A stretch of DNA of 12,579 nt from Bacteroidota bacterium (GTDB lineage Bacteria > Bacteroidota > Bacteroidia > Chitinophagales > Chitinophagaceae): assembly GCA_023391015.1 (NCBI GenBank), contig JAEWBT010000148.1, forward strand, positions 1-12,579, in the 5' to 3' direction. The notes under the pieces were generated by a model. The model did not search any database. It was given only the letters and a program-made list of their open reading frames with translations, and was not told the DNA's origin. The translations under genes were made by a program, and so were the position numbers. Positions 1 through 6,791 of the stretch are shown one piece after another (position 1 is the first letter of the stretch; each line of letters opens with the position of its first letter).

Positions 1-935
1 CACACGACCGGATCCACCACTTCGAGGTGAGACGGGTTGGGCGTGAGCTGCACGCTGATGGTATTGCCTTTCGGCGTGGTAATATCAGAGCGGAAACCGA
101 GGTGGTATTTCACGTCGCCGGAACCCATCGTGTCGGTAGGCGTGATGCCTTCAAACTCGGTAAAGATTTGCTTGTAAGTCTTGCCGAGCGTGTTGGCCAG
201 CACGTTGAGGCGACCGCGGTGGGCCATCCCGATAATCACTTCTTTCACCTCGCCGGCAGCCGCATTGGTGATAATCGTGTCCAGTGCGGCAATAGCGCTT
301 TCGCCGCCTTCAAGCGAGAAGCGCTTTTGACCGATGTATTTGGTGTGAAGGAATTTCTCAAAAATCACCCCTTCGTTTACCTTTTCCAGAATGCGGCGCT
401 TTTGTTCGGCCGACAATTCTGTTGCCATCATCTGCTCATACTGATCGCGTACCCACTCAAAGGTTTCGCAGTTGTTGATGTAGGTATATTCAATCCCCAC
501 GTGCCCACAATACAGCTTGCGCAGCCGGTCGATAATATCGCGCAGCTTGGCGCCGGGCATATTGATGCCTTTTCCGGCGGCAAAGGCAGTATCCAGGTCT
601 GCCTCCGAAAGATTAAAATCCTGCAACGACAGTTGGGCCTGGCGGTCGCGGCGCTTTCGGATGGGGTTGGTGTCGGCGGCGAGGTGGCCCCGCTTGCGGT
701 AGGAACGGATGAGGTTGTAAACCGCAAATTCCTTGTCCAGATTTGGGGAAATCTGGGCACTTCCGTTGGCGCTGCCATTGGCTTTGGCGCTGCCGGCACT
801 ACCCATGGCAAAGTCGAAACCTTCAAAAAACCGGCGCAGTTCCGGGTCCACCGATTCAGGATTACCAGTGTAATCCTTGTAGAGCGCTTCCACGTAGGAG
901 GGATGCGAAGCAGTGATGTAGGAAAAATCTTTCAT
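1..935 (-). CDS. sucA: 2-oxoglutarate dehydrogenase E1 component, N-terminal part (partial)
   Basis: This is the thiamine-diphosphate E1 subunit of the 2-oxoglutarate dehydrogenase complex, which decarboxylates 2-oxoglutarate and passes succinyl groups to the E2 lipoyl domain in the cytoplasmic TCA cycle. The frame is open from the ATG at 933-935 to the left edge, giving 311 residues of a family usually about 900 long; the rest lies outside the window. The N-terminus (MKDFSYITASHPSYVEALYK, then NPESVDPELRRFFEGFDFA) is the E2-interacting peptide typical of this family. A Ser/Ala/Gly/Asn-rich linker follows. Family hallmarks are KRFSLEGGES, GMAHRGRLNVLAN (His239 in the HRGR motif) and NPSHLEVVDPVV at the truncated end. 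The homologous N-terminus fixes the start. There is no clear Shine-Dalgarno sequence, as is usual in Bacteroidota. The E2 gene would be expected further left, but this is not visible. Confidence 0.95.
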   Translation of the reverse strand, partial: MKDFSYITASHPSYVEALYKDYTGNPESVDPELRRFFEGFDFAMGSAGSAKANGSANGSAQISPNLDKEFAVYNLIRSYRKRGHLAADTNPIRKRRDRQAQLSLQDFNLSEADLDTAFAAGKGINMPGAKLRDIIDRLRKLYCGHVGIEYTYINNCETFEWVRDQYEQMMATELSAEQKRRILEKVNEGVIFEKFLHTKYIGQKRFSLEGGESAIAALDTIITNAAAGEVKEVIIGMAHRGRLNVLANTLGKTYKQIFTEFEGITPTDTMGSGDVKYHLGFRSDITTPKGNTISVQLTPNPSHLEVVDPVV

Positions 936-959
936 CTTAAGAAAAATGGCGGTCCGCCA
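936..959 (-). promoter_or_regulatory. Terminator-like hairpin just before the sucA start codon
   Basis: On the minus strand a 5-bp GC-rich stem (TGGCG, loop GAC, CGCCA, positions 959-947) is followed directly by TTTTTCTTAAG and then the sucA ATG. A short stem followed by a run of T has the shape of an intrinsic terminator or attenuator. It could also be a leader hairpin that affects ribosome access. The stem is short, so function is uncertain. Confidence 0.3.
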
Positions 960-1005
960 GGTGAGGTTCGCGAAGTTCGCACTATAAAAGGAAAGGGGCA
1001 AAAGA

Positions 1006-1120
1006 ATTGGGCGGCTAAAGCCATTGGACTTCCCTTCGGGAAATTGGACGCCTGTGGCATTGGACTCACTTCGTGAATTGGACATCGCTTCGCGATATTG
1101 GAGAATTGAAACCCTTCGGG
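1006..1120 (+). repeat. ATTGGAC heptamer and mini-hairpin array, left arm
   Basis: Six heptamers of the form ATTGG[A/G][C/G] start at 1006, 1023, 1043, 1059, 1077 and 1097, 16-20 bp apart. Every gap is filled by a small perfect hairpin whose stem differs but whose loop is mostly TTC: GGC/GCC at 1013-1022 (loop TAAA), TTCCC/GGGAA at 1030-1042, GCC/GGC at 1050-1058 (loop TGT), TCAC/GTGA at 1066-1076, and ATCGC/GCGAT at 1084-1096. A decayed seventh unit (ATTGAAA plus CCC TTC GGG) ends the array at 1120. Stems vary with compensating changes while the heptamer is constant, so it is the structure that is conserved. The array occupies the spacer between def and sucA together with an oppositely oriented array at 1190-1244; the remaining 70 bp between the arrays show nothing recognisable. 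Confidence 0.85.
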
Positions 1121-1189
1121 CCTTCTACTTTCAGAGCCGTAAGAATCAATTTTTCTAATTCTCTGAATATTTTCCGGTAGAAGCCAAAG

Positions 1190-1244
1190 CTCCAATGGCC
1201 GAAGGCAGTCCAATTCTCCAATTCTGCCTACGGCAGAGTCCAAT
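1190..1244 (-). repeat. Heptamer and mini-hairpin array, right arm (inverted)
   Basis: Reverse complements of the left-arm heptamer occur at 1190-1196 (CTCCAAT), 1208-1214 (GTCCAAT), 1216-1222 (CTCCAAT) and 1238-1244 (GTCCAAT). Between them lie the hairpins GCC GAA GGC (1198-1206; GAA is the complement of the left-arm TTC loop) and TCTGCC TAC GGCAGA (1223-1237). This is the same repeat family on the other strand, so the two arms face each other across about 70 bp. Confidence 0.8.
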
Positions 1245-1261
1245 TCCGATAAGAAACCGTC

Positions 1262-1840
1262 TTAGCGCAAAAAGCTCATCCGGTAATCCGTTTTTACTTT
1301 TCCGGCAGAAATATCATCCAGTTTCTTTTTGATCAGCCGGCGTTTGAGGGGCGAGATGTGATCGATAAACAGCTTGCCTTCGATGTGGTCGTATTCGTGG
1401 AGGATGACGCGGGCCGTAATTCCGGAAAACGTTTCGGTATGCGGCTGGAAATCTTCGTCCAGGTAGCTGATGGTAACCGTCTGGTGGCGACGAACGTCTT
1501 CGCGGATTTTGGGGATCGAAAGACAGCCTTCGTTGTAGGCCCACAGTTCGCCGTCGAGCGCTTTAATTTGGGCGTTGATAAACACCGATTTAACCGGTTT
1601 TTCGTCTGGAAACTCTTTTTTATCTTCTTCATCGAAGCCTTCCACAATCTGCACCGTATCAATCACAAAAAGGCGGATGGGCTTGCCAATTTGCGGCGCC
1701 GCGAGGCCCACGCCGGAGGACTTATACATCGTCTCCCACATATCGGCGATGAGGGCTTTTAATTCCGGAAATTCCGGCGTGATATCGGTGGCTACTTTGC
1801 GCAAAACGGGCTGCCCGTAGGCATAAACCGGTAAAATCAT
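1262..1840 (-). CDS. def: Peptide deformylase
   Basis: This metalloenzyme removes the formyl group from the N-terminal methionine of new proteins at the ribosome. The 192-residue product has all three family motifs: GVGLAAPQIG (residues 43-52, Gln50), EGCLSIP (104-110, metal ligand Cys106) and HEYDH (148-152, metal ligands His148 and His152, catalytic Glu149). The length is slightly above the common 165-190 owing to an acidic insert at about residues 67-81 (EGFDEEDKKEFPDEK) between the first two motifs. The ATG at 1838-1840 starts the canonical N-terminus MILPVYAYGQPVLR. It lies 42 bp downstream of ruvX on the same strand, so read-through from ruvX is plausible, but a -7-like element in that gap could also drive it alone. 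Confidence 0.97.
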   Translation of the reverse strand: MILPVYAYGQPVLRKVATDITPEFPELKALIADMWETMYKSSGVGLAAPQIGKPIRLFVIDTVQIVEGFDEEDKKEFPDEKPVKSVFINAQIKALDGELWAYNEGCLSIPKIREDVRRHQTVTISYLDEDFQPHTETFSGITARVILHEYDHIEGKLFIDHISPLKRRLIKKKLDDISAGKVKTDYRMSFLR

Positions 1841-1872
1841 AACCTTAAAATCGATTTTTTTAAAACAGGCTG

Positions 1873-1880
1873 CAAAGGTA
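1873..1880 (-). promoter_or_regulatory. Putative def promoter, -7 element
   Basis: The minus strand reads TACCTTTG, a full match to the Bacteroidota -7 consensus TAnnTTTG, 33 bp upstream of the def start and within the ruvX-def gap. No convincing -33 TTTG is found at the usual distance, so this is a candidate only. Confidence 0.4.
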
Positions 1881-1882
1881 CG

Positions 1883-2299
1883 CTATCCCCCGGCGGACTC
1901 CATATAATCCTGAAGCATCATACAGGCAGCTGTCTGATCAATCAACCCTTTATCCTGCCGCTGCGATTTTTTCAGCCCCATTCCGCGAATGGCGTCGGAG
2001 GCCCATTTAGAGCTCATGCGCTCGTCCACTTTCTCAATCGGGATGTGTGGGAAAAGCTTTTGAAACTGCCCGAAAAACTTTTCCACCAGCGGCGTGGCAT
2101 CGGTAGGCGAGCCGTCGAGCGCCAGTGGAAAGCCAATCAGCACTTTCTCCACCGGTTCGGCAGCAAAGTATTTTTTAAGAAACCCAACCAGTTCGCGTGT
2201 TTCTTCCGTCTTTAAGGGCGTGGCAATAATTTGAAGCGGATCGGTTACGGCAATTCCGGTTCTTTTTTTGCCATAGTCCAGTGCAAGGATGCGTCCCAT
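1883..2299 (-). CDS. ruvX: YqgF/RuvX family protein (putative pre-16S rRNA nuclease / Holliday junction resolvase fold)
   Basis: This is a small cytoplasmic protein with an RNase H-like fold. The family is linked to 5' maturation of 16S rRNA and historically to Holliday junction resolution; the exact role in Bacteroidota is not settled. The 138-residue length matches the family. Visible motifs are LALDYGKKRTGIAVTDP (acidic Asp8), IGFPLALDGS (residues 55-64), VDERMSS (Glu93) and DQTAACMMLQDY (Asp121), which supply the expected acidic active-site residues. The ATG at 2297-2299 gives the standard MGRILALDYG start. It is transcribed away from the secreted PKD protein, with 90 bp between the two starts, and leads into def. 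Confidence 0.93.
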   Translation of the reverse strand: MGRILALDYGKKRTGIAVTDPLQIIATPLKTEETRELVGFLKKYFAAEPVEKVLIGFPLALDGSPTDATPLVEKFFGQFQKLFPHIPIEKVDERMSSKWASDAIRGMGLKKSQRQDKGLIDQTAACMMLQDYMESAGG

Positions 2300-2340
2300 A
2301 AAAAATTATGTTTCTTTTGGGGCCGCTCTTTTTGCTCTTT

Positions 2341-2373
2341 TTTGTGCACGACCCGATTTCTCAACTATTTTTA
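2341..2373 (+). promoter_or_regulatory. Putative promoter of the PKD-repeat secreted protein gene
   Basis: TTTG at 2341-2344 and TATTTTTA at 2366-2373 (seven of eight matches to TAnnTTTG) are 21 bp apart, a plausible Bacteroidota -33/-7 arrangement. The start codon follows at 2390, so the leader would be very short. Confidence 0.35.
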
Positions 2374-2389
2374 CGCAAATATCCGGTTT

Positions 2390-4615
2390 ATGAAAAAGTT
2401 GTACCCGAATTTTTTAAGGCTGGCCTGCGCCTTCGTGCTTTTAGTAAGCTCCTGGCAGGCAAGCGCGCAGACACGGCCTTCGTACTGCCCGGAACTCTCC
2501 GGCCTGCCCGACACTTTTTTTGCGTGTATAAATGACCGCCCGCTGCTGCCCATTGCCCGCATCGACAGTGTTCAGGCAGGTACCGAGATCCTGGACACCT
2601 TGTGGAGTCCGCGCACAGGCCTGACACACCCTGACAGCATTGCTACATTTGCGTATGTGGATTCCAGCATTACTTACACGCTGACACTCACCAGCCGCCG
2701 GCCCAACGTGATTGTCAACTCCGACTTTCAATCCAGAGATACTTTCTTTAGAATCGATGGCAATCCGGCATTTGCCAACCCACCGCTCGATACTTATTTT
2801 GCCAAAACAAATACACTGCCCCTTCAGCCGCAGTTTTATTTTGTTACCAACAATCCATCAAACGCCAAAGCTGCGTACCCCAGTATCGGGGATCACACAA
2901 CCGGTACCGGTAATATGCTGGTTGTAAACGGCTCAACTGCTCCCAATAAAGTAGTGTGGTGGCAGAATGTCAATGTTATTCCGGGAGAAACTTATGAGTT
3001 TATGGGCTATGCAACTTCGCTCCTGCCACTAGATCCTGCCGTGCTGGAATGGCGCGTGAATGGCGTTAAAGTAGTTGACCCGCAGAACCCTTCTGCTAAT
3101 CCTTTCTCCCTGATTCCGAATGTGCTTTGGACACCGATGCTGGTCCGGTACTACAATCCGTCAGCCACGACGATCCGGATAGAAATCGTGAACCTGGAAA
3201 CCGCTCCGGATAACGGAAACGACTTTGCGCTGGATGACATTACCGTTCGGGCGTTGTGCATTCAAAAAGATTCGGTGCATGTAAAAGCTATTAACCTGGA
3301 TCCGCTCCTGGGCTTTAATATCCGCTATGGCTGCGGTCAGGATACAGTTGATTTTACGGCGGATACCACCAGCCCTTCCGCCGGCGTGCGAAGACCACCG
3401 GTAACCCTGCCGGACCGCTATCTGTGGCAGTTTGGCGACGGGCAAACCAGCACCCTGCAAAACCCAACACATGTTTACGATTATGCCGCTACCAATCAGG
3501 ATAGCTTTATCGTAAAGCTGTATGTTTATAAAGACGGCGTCAATCCGAACGGCACCATTACCTGCTCCGACTCGCTGATCCGCGTCATTAGAAAACGGGC
3601 TCCTTTCTACGCCGGCTTCACGCAGGATAAAGACAGTATTTGCAAGGGCGACATGATTTCTTTCCGGGATACCTCCAAGCCCAATACCCTGCCCCTGGTG
3701 TATTACTTCGGCAACCTGAATGAGACCCGCTTCTTTGACTCCTCCCGGCTGCGGGACATCGATTACACCTTTGATACGGCAGGCGTTTTCAGCGTGCTTC
3801 AGGTAGTTACCGATCCTTATAATTGTAAAGACACCGCGCGTGGTACGGTCTATTCCATTGCACCGGTGGATCTTACATTCAGCCTGACGGATACCGTTAT
3901 CTGCGAAGGCCAGACCATTCGCGTTCAAACCCTGATTGACTCCTCGTACCGGCAATATGTATGGAACTTTGACGATGGCCGGGTTGTAACCGACAGCACG
4001 GCAGTTTCTCAAACGTATTTAAAAGCGGGTATTTATGACATCTCGTTCTCGGCCACGCACAACATCTGCCCGAACGTCAGCAAAACCCGCCCGCTCACGG
4101 TGCTGGAAACGCCCCGCGTGAACCTGGGCAGCGACACATTCCTGTGTCCGAACGGGCAACCGATTTTGCTGCAAAATCTGTATCCGTTCAACGCCAGTAC
4201 TACACAGTATCTCTGGAATACCGGCGACCAAACCCCACAAATTCTGGTGCGTCATGATGGCACGTTCTATCTCAAAGCCACCAATCCAAAAGGCTGTTCC
4301 ACTACCGATACGGTTGTGATTACCCGCAACTGCTTCCTGGACATTCCCAACGTATTTACGCCTAACGGCGATGGCGAAAGCGACTACTTCCTGCCCCGCC
4401 AGCTGCTTTCCAAAGGGCTGATGACGTTTAAGATGACTGTCTTTAACCGCTGGGGACAACAGGTATTTGAAACCGCCCGCACCGATGGTCGCGGATGGGA
4501 TGGCAAATTTAACGGCATAGATCAGCCCACAGGTGTATATCCTTACTTTATTGAGGCAACCCTGCAAAACGGCGCCACCGAGAAGTACGAAGGCAACCTG
4601 ACGCTGTTGCGCTAA
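2390..4615 (+). CDS. Secreted PKD-domain protein with type B type IX secretion C-terminal domain
   Basis: This is an extracellular or cell-surface protein of 741 residues; its substrate or ligand is unknown. The chosen ATG opens a clear signal peptide (MKKLYPNFLRLACAFVLLVS, cleavage probably after WQASA). The frame runs further upstream, but that extension overlaps ruvX and would bury the signal peptide. About residues 105-290 look like a beta-sandwich carbohydrate-binding or MAM-like module, with WWQNVNVIPGETYEFMGYA and NDFALDDI. PKD-type domains follow: WQFGDG at 346-351, a more divergent one at about 405-485, and WNFDDG at 525-530. An Ig-like segment precedes the C-terminal sorting domain (about 650-741), with NVFTPNGDGESDYF from residue 654, then FNRWGQQVFE, GWDGKFNG, PTGVYPYFIE and YEGNLTLLR. 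This is the gliding-motility-associated CHU_C/TIGR04131 signature, which directs type IX secretion. No catalytic domain is recognised, so adhesion or glycan binding is inferred. It ends before a bidirectional terminator. Confidence 0.9.
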   Translation: MKKLYPNFLRLACAFVLLVSSWQASAQTRPSYCPELSGLPDTFFACINDRPLLPIARIDSVQAGTEILDTLWSPRTGLTHPDSIATFAYVDSSITYTLTLTSRRPNVIVNSDFQSRDTFFRIDGNPAFANPPLDTYFAKTNTLPLQPQFYFVTNNPSNAKAAYPSIGDHTTGTGNMLVVNGSTAPNKVVWWQNVNVIPGETYEFMGYATSLLPLDPAVLEWRVNGVKVVDPQNPSANPFSLIPNVLWTPMLVRYYNPSATTIRIEIVNLETAPDNGNDFALDDITVRALCIQKDSVHVKAINLDPLLGFNIRYGCGQDTVDFTADTTSPSAGVRRPPVTLPDRYLWQFGDGQTSTLQNPTHVYDYAATNQDSFIVKLYVYKDGVNPNGTITCSDSLIRVIRKRAPFYAGFTQDKDSICKGDMISFRDTSKPNTLPLVYYFGNLNETRFFDSSRLRDIDYTFDTAGVFSVLQVVTDPYNCKDTARGTVYSIAPVDLTFSLTDTVICEGQTIRVQTLIDSSYRQYVWNFDDGRVVTDSTAVSQTYLKAGIYDISFSATHNICPNVSKTRPLTVLETPRVNLGSDTFLCPNGQPILLQNLYPFNASTTQYLWNTGDQTPQILVRHDGTFYLKATNPKGCSTTDTVVITRNCFLDIPNVFTPNGDGESDYFLPRQLLSKGLMTFKMTVFNRWGQQVFETARTDGRGWDGKFNGIDQPTGVYPYFIEATLQNGATEKYEGNLTLLR

Positions 4616-4636
4616 TTGCCCCCTTCTAATCAAAAT

Positions 4637-4672
4637 AAAAGAGGCTTTTCCAATTCCGGAAAAGCCTCTTTT
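4637..4672. terminator. Bidirectional intrinsic terminator
   Basis: A perfect 15-bp stem (4637-4651 with 4658-4672) around a 6-nt loop has A4 on one side and T4 on the other, so it can work in both directions. It sits between the convergent PKD-protein gene (ends 4615) and dnaG (ends 4724). The octamer TTCCGGAA begins within its loop at 4654. Confidence 0.9.
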
Positions 4673-4723
4673 GTTGTGTTGGATTTCCGGAAAAACGAGC
4701 GCATTTTCCGGAAATCGCCCCGC

Positions 4724-6670
4724 CTATTTGCTTTTCAGGATCACCGTGCCGTGGCGCTGCATGATTTCCTTTTCTTCCTTTTTAAGCTGCATATAAGCCG
4801 CTTGGATTTCCATAACGGCGCGCACATCCGTGCCGGCGGCTTCCAGCTTTTGCAGCAGCAGTGCCTCCATCATCTTGATCTTTTTGAGTTCAAAATATTG
4901 CAGACAGCTTTCTACCTCCATTGGGATGCGCATATCGCCCTGAAGGGTCATAATGCCGTATTTGGCTTCCCAGTTGGCGCTCACCACATCATCGGGATGC
5001 AATAAATCGGCTATTTTCTGGCGGATCACCGGATCGGCATGATGCACAAAGGAATCTGTTCCGGGCACCACGCCCGTTTGGTGGTAATGAGCAAAGAACT
5101 CGTCAAACAGCCGGCGCACCTGCGGGGTGGCAATCAGCTCCGGGTCTACCCGCTCTTCAATCACCTGTGCTGTGGTCAGGCCTTCTTCAGCCAGGGCCGG
5201 ACCGTGTTCCAGCAAGATGGCCATCAGCTTCCACTCCTGCGCTTCCTCGGCGTTTTGCGGCAACTTTTCCACCTCGGCGGCCTCGGGCTGCGGCGCGGCG
5301 ATTTCCGGAACTTGCTGGCCGGTTTGCGGCTGGGCTTTTTTGCGACGTTCGCCTTCCACCCGCTCGCGGATATGTTTATTGACGAGGGTATTCAGCCCTT
5401 CCATATCCACGCCCAGGCCACTGGCAGCAGTCTTCAGGTAGTGGTCGCGAAGGGTAAAATCCTCCGGGCGAATAAAGCGCGAAATGCTTTGCGCAATCTC
5501 ATTAGCCAGCTTCGACTTCAGAACCGGATCGTTACCTGCTTCCTTCAAACCCGCCTCCAACCGGAACCCAATAATATCGCGCTTGTTTTCGGAGATGAAT
5601 TTCCGGAAATTTTCAGACCCGTTTTCCTGCACAAACGAATCGGGGTCGGCGCCCTCGGGCAACAGCACCAGCTGCACGTTGAAACCGCTTTCCAACGCCA
5701 TGTCCAGTCCGCGCAGGGCCGCTTTCACCCCCGCCGCGTCGCCGTCGTAGAGGATGGTGATGTTTTTGGTAAGCCGCCCGATAATGCCCAGTTGGTCTTC
5801 GGTGAGCGAGGTTCCGGACGAGGCCACCACGTTCTCCACCCCGCTTTGATAAAGCGAAATCACGTCAGTATAGCCTTCTACCAAGAGGCATTCGTCGGCG
5901 CGGCCAATGGCGCTGCGCGCCTGGTGGAGTCCATAAAGCGTACGGCTTTTGTTATACAGTTCGCTTTCCGGCGAGTTGATATACTTCGGGGCGCGGTCGT
6001 TGGATTTGAGCAGGCGCGCGCCAAAGCCAATGACGCGGCCCGTCATGCTTTGGATAGGAAAAATCACCCGCCCACGATACACGTCGTAGTAGCGGCCCTC
6101 GCGATTCTTCACCAATCCAAGCTTTTCCAGCAGTTCCGGCTGGTAGCCTTTGCCTACGGCGGCATCATAAAACGCATGGCCGCTTTCCGGGCAGTAGCCT
6201 AGGCGGAAGGTTTCGATGGCTTCGGGGCGCACGCCGCGATGTTTGAAATACGAGAGCCCAACGGCCTGCCCTTCCTCGGTTTCTTTCAGCGTTCCGGAAA
6301 ACCAACCGGCGGCAAATTCGGCCACCACGCGCAAGCCTTCGGTTTCCTGCTGCTGGGCAATCTGCTCCTGCGAGCGCTCGGTTTCTTCTACTTCTATCTT
6401 GTAAAAACCCGCCAGCCATTTAATGGCTTCGGGGTACGACAGCTTTTCGTGTTCCTGAACGAAGGTGACCGCATTGCCGCCTTTGCCGCAGCCAAAACAC
6501 TTGAAAATGCCCCGCGCCGGATTGACGTTGAACGACGGCGTGCGCTCGTTGTGAAACGGGCAGTTGGCAATGTAATTCACGCCCCGCCGCTTGAGCTGCA
6601 AAAACTGCCCAATGACTTCTACAATATCGGTGCGCTGGTTAACGGCGTCAATGGTGGACGAAAGAATCAT
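4724..6670 (-). CDS. dnaG: DNA primase
   Basis: The primase makes RNA primers at the replication fork. The 648-residue product has the CHC2 zinc-binding domain at the N-terminus (Cys37, His40, Cys58, Cys61 in CPFH...CFGC), the catalytic core with a Toprim domain (EGYTD with Glu265; DGD at residues 309-311 for metal binding), a Gln/Pro/Glu-rich linker (about 440-480) and a helical C-terminal region expected to bind the DnaB helicase. The length is normal for the family. The ATG at 6668-6670 gives MILSSTIDAVNQRTDIVEVI, a standard DnaG start. The leader lies in repeat-rich DNA with no clear promoter. Five TTCCGGAA sites lie within or just beyond the gene's 3' half (5601, 5303, 4706, 4685, 4654), and a sixth in the 5' half at 6292. 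Confidence 0.97.
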   Translation of the reverse strand: MILSSTIDAVNQRTDIVEVIGQFLQLKRRGVNYIANCPFHNERTPSFNVNPARGIFKCFGCGKGGNAVTFVQEHEKLSYPEAIKWLAGFYKIEVEETERSQEQIAQQQETEGLRVVAEFAAGWFSGTLKETEEGQAVGLSYFKHRGVRPEAIETFRLGYCPESGHAFYDAAVGKGYQPELLEKLGLVKNREGRYYDVYRGRVIFPIQSMTGRVIGFGARLLKSNDRAPKYINSPESELYNKSRTLYGLHQARSAIGRADECLLVEGYTDVISLYQSGVENVVASSGTSLTEDQLGIIGRLTKNITILYDGDAAGVKAALRGLDMALESGFNVQLVLLPEGADPDSFVQENGSENFRKFISENKRDIIGFRLEAGLKEAGNDPVLKSKLANEIAQSISRFIRPEDFTLRDHYLKTAASGLGVDMEGLNTLVNKHIRERVEGERRKKAQPQTGQQVPEIAAPQPEAAEVEKLPQNAEEAQEWKLMAILLEHGPALAEEGLTTAQVIEERVDPELIATPQVRRLFDEFFAHYHQTGVVPGTDSFVHHADPVIRQKIADLLHPDDVVSANWEAKYGIMTLQGDMRIPMEVESCLQYFELKKIKMMEALLLQKLEAAGTDVRAVMEIQAAYMQLKKEEKEIMQRHGTVILKSK

Positions 6671-6682
6671 CTTCTAATAAGT

Positions 6683-6714
6683 ACTCAATGGCTCAATAAC
6701 TCAATGACTCAATA
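6683..6714. repeat. Four copies of an 8-bp repeat, ACTCAATR
   Basis: The four units are ACTCAATG, GCTCAATA, ACTCAATG and ACTCAATA, alternating G and A at the last base, immediately upstream of dnaG. The repeat ends 44 bp from the dnaG start at most, so it would lie in the dnaG leader or promoter. Confidence 0.85.
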
Positions 6715-6730
6715 ATCACAACTCCCAAAA

Positions 6731-6786
6731 CATGACACATAAAACATGAAACATGAAACATGACACATGACACATGACACATGACA
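6731..6786. repeat. Eight copies of a 7-bp repeat, CATGAMA
   Basis: Eight heptamers in perfect phase: CATGACA, CATAAAA, CATGAAA twice, then CATGACA four times, followed by CAT. The identical block is at the end nearest the oxygenase gene, whose stop codon is at 6792. Each unit carries palindromic CATG, so ATG triplets occur on both strands every seven bases. A copy-number change would shift the dnaG upstream region. Confidence 0.9.
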
Positions 6787-6791
6787 CATCT

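Noticed and set aside
27..1076. Long plus-strand open frame opposite sucA
   Set aside because: The minus strand encodes an unmistakable 2-oxoglutarate dehydrogenase N-terminus; the plus frame has no recognisable motif and runs into the hairpin array.
1006..1244. CRISPR array
   Set aside because: The constant element is only 7 bp and the variable parts are 9-13-bp perfect hairpins, unlike CRISPR repeats and spacers; no cas gene is present.
2231..2389. An upstream start for the PKD protein adding 53 residues
   Set aside because: It overlaps ruvX on the other strand and places residues before an obvious signal peptide beginning at 2390.
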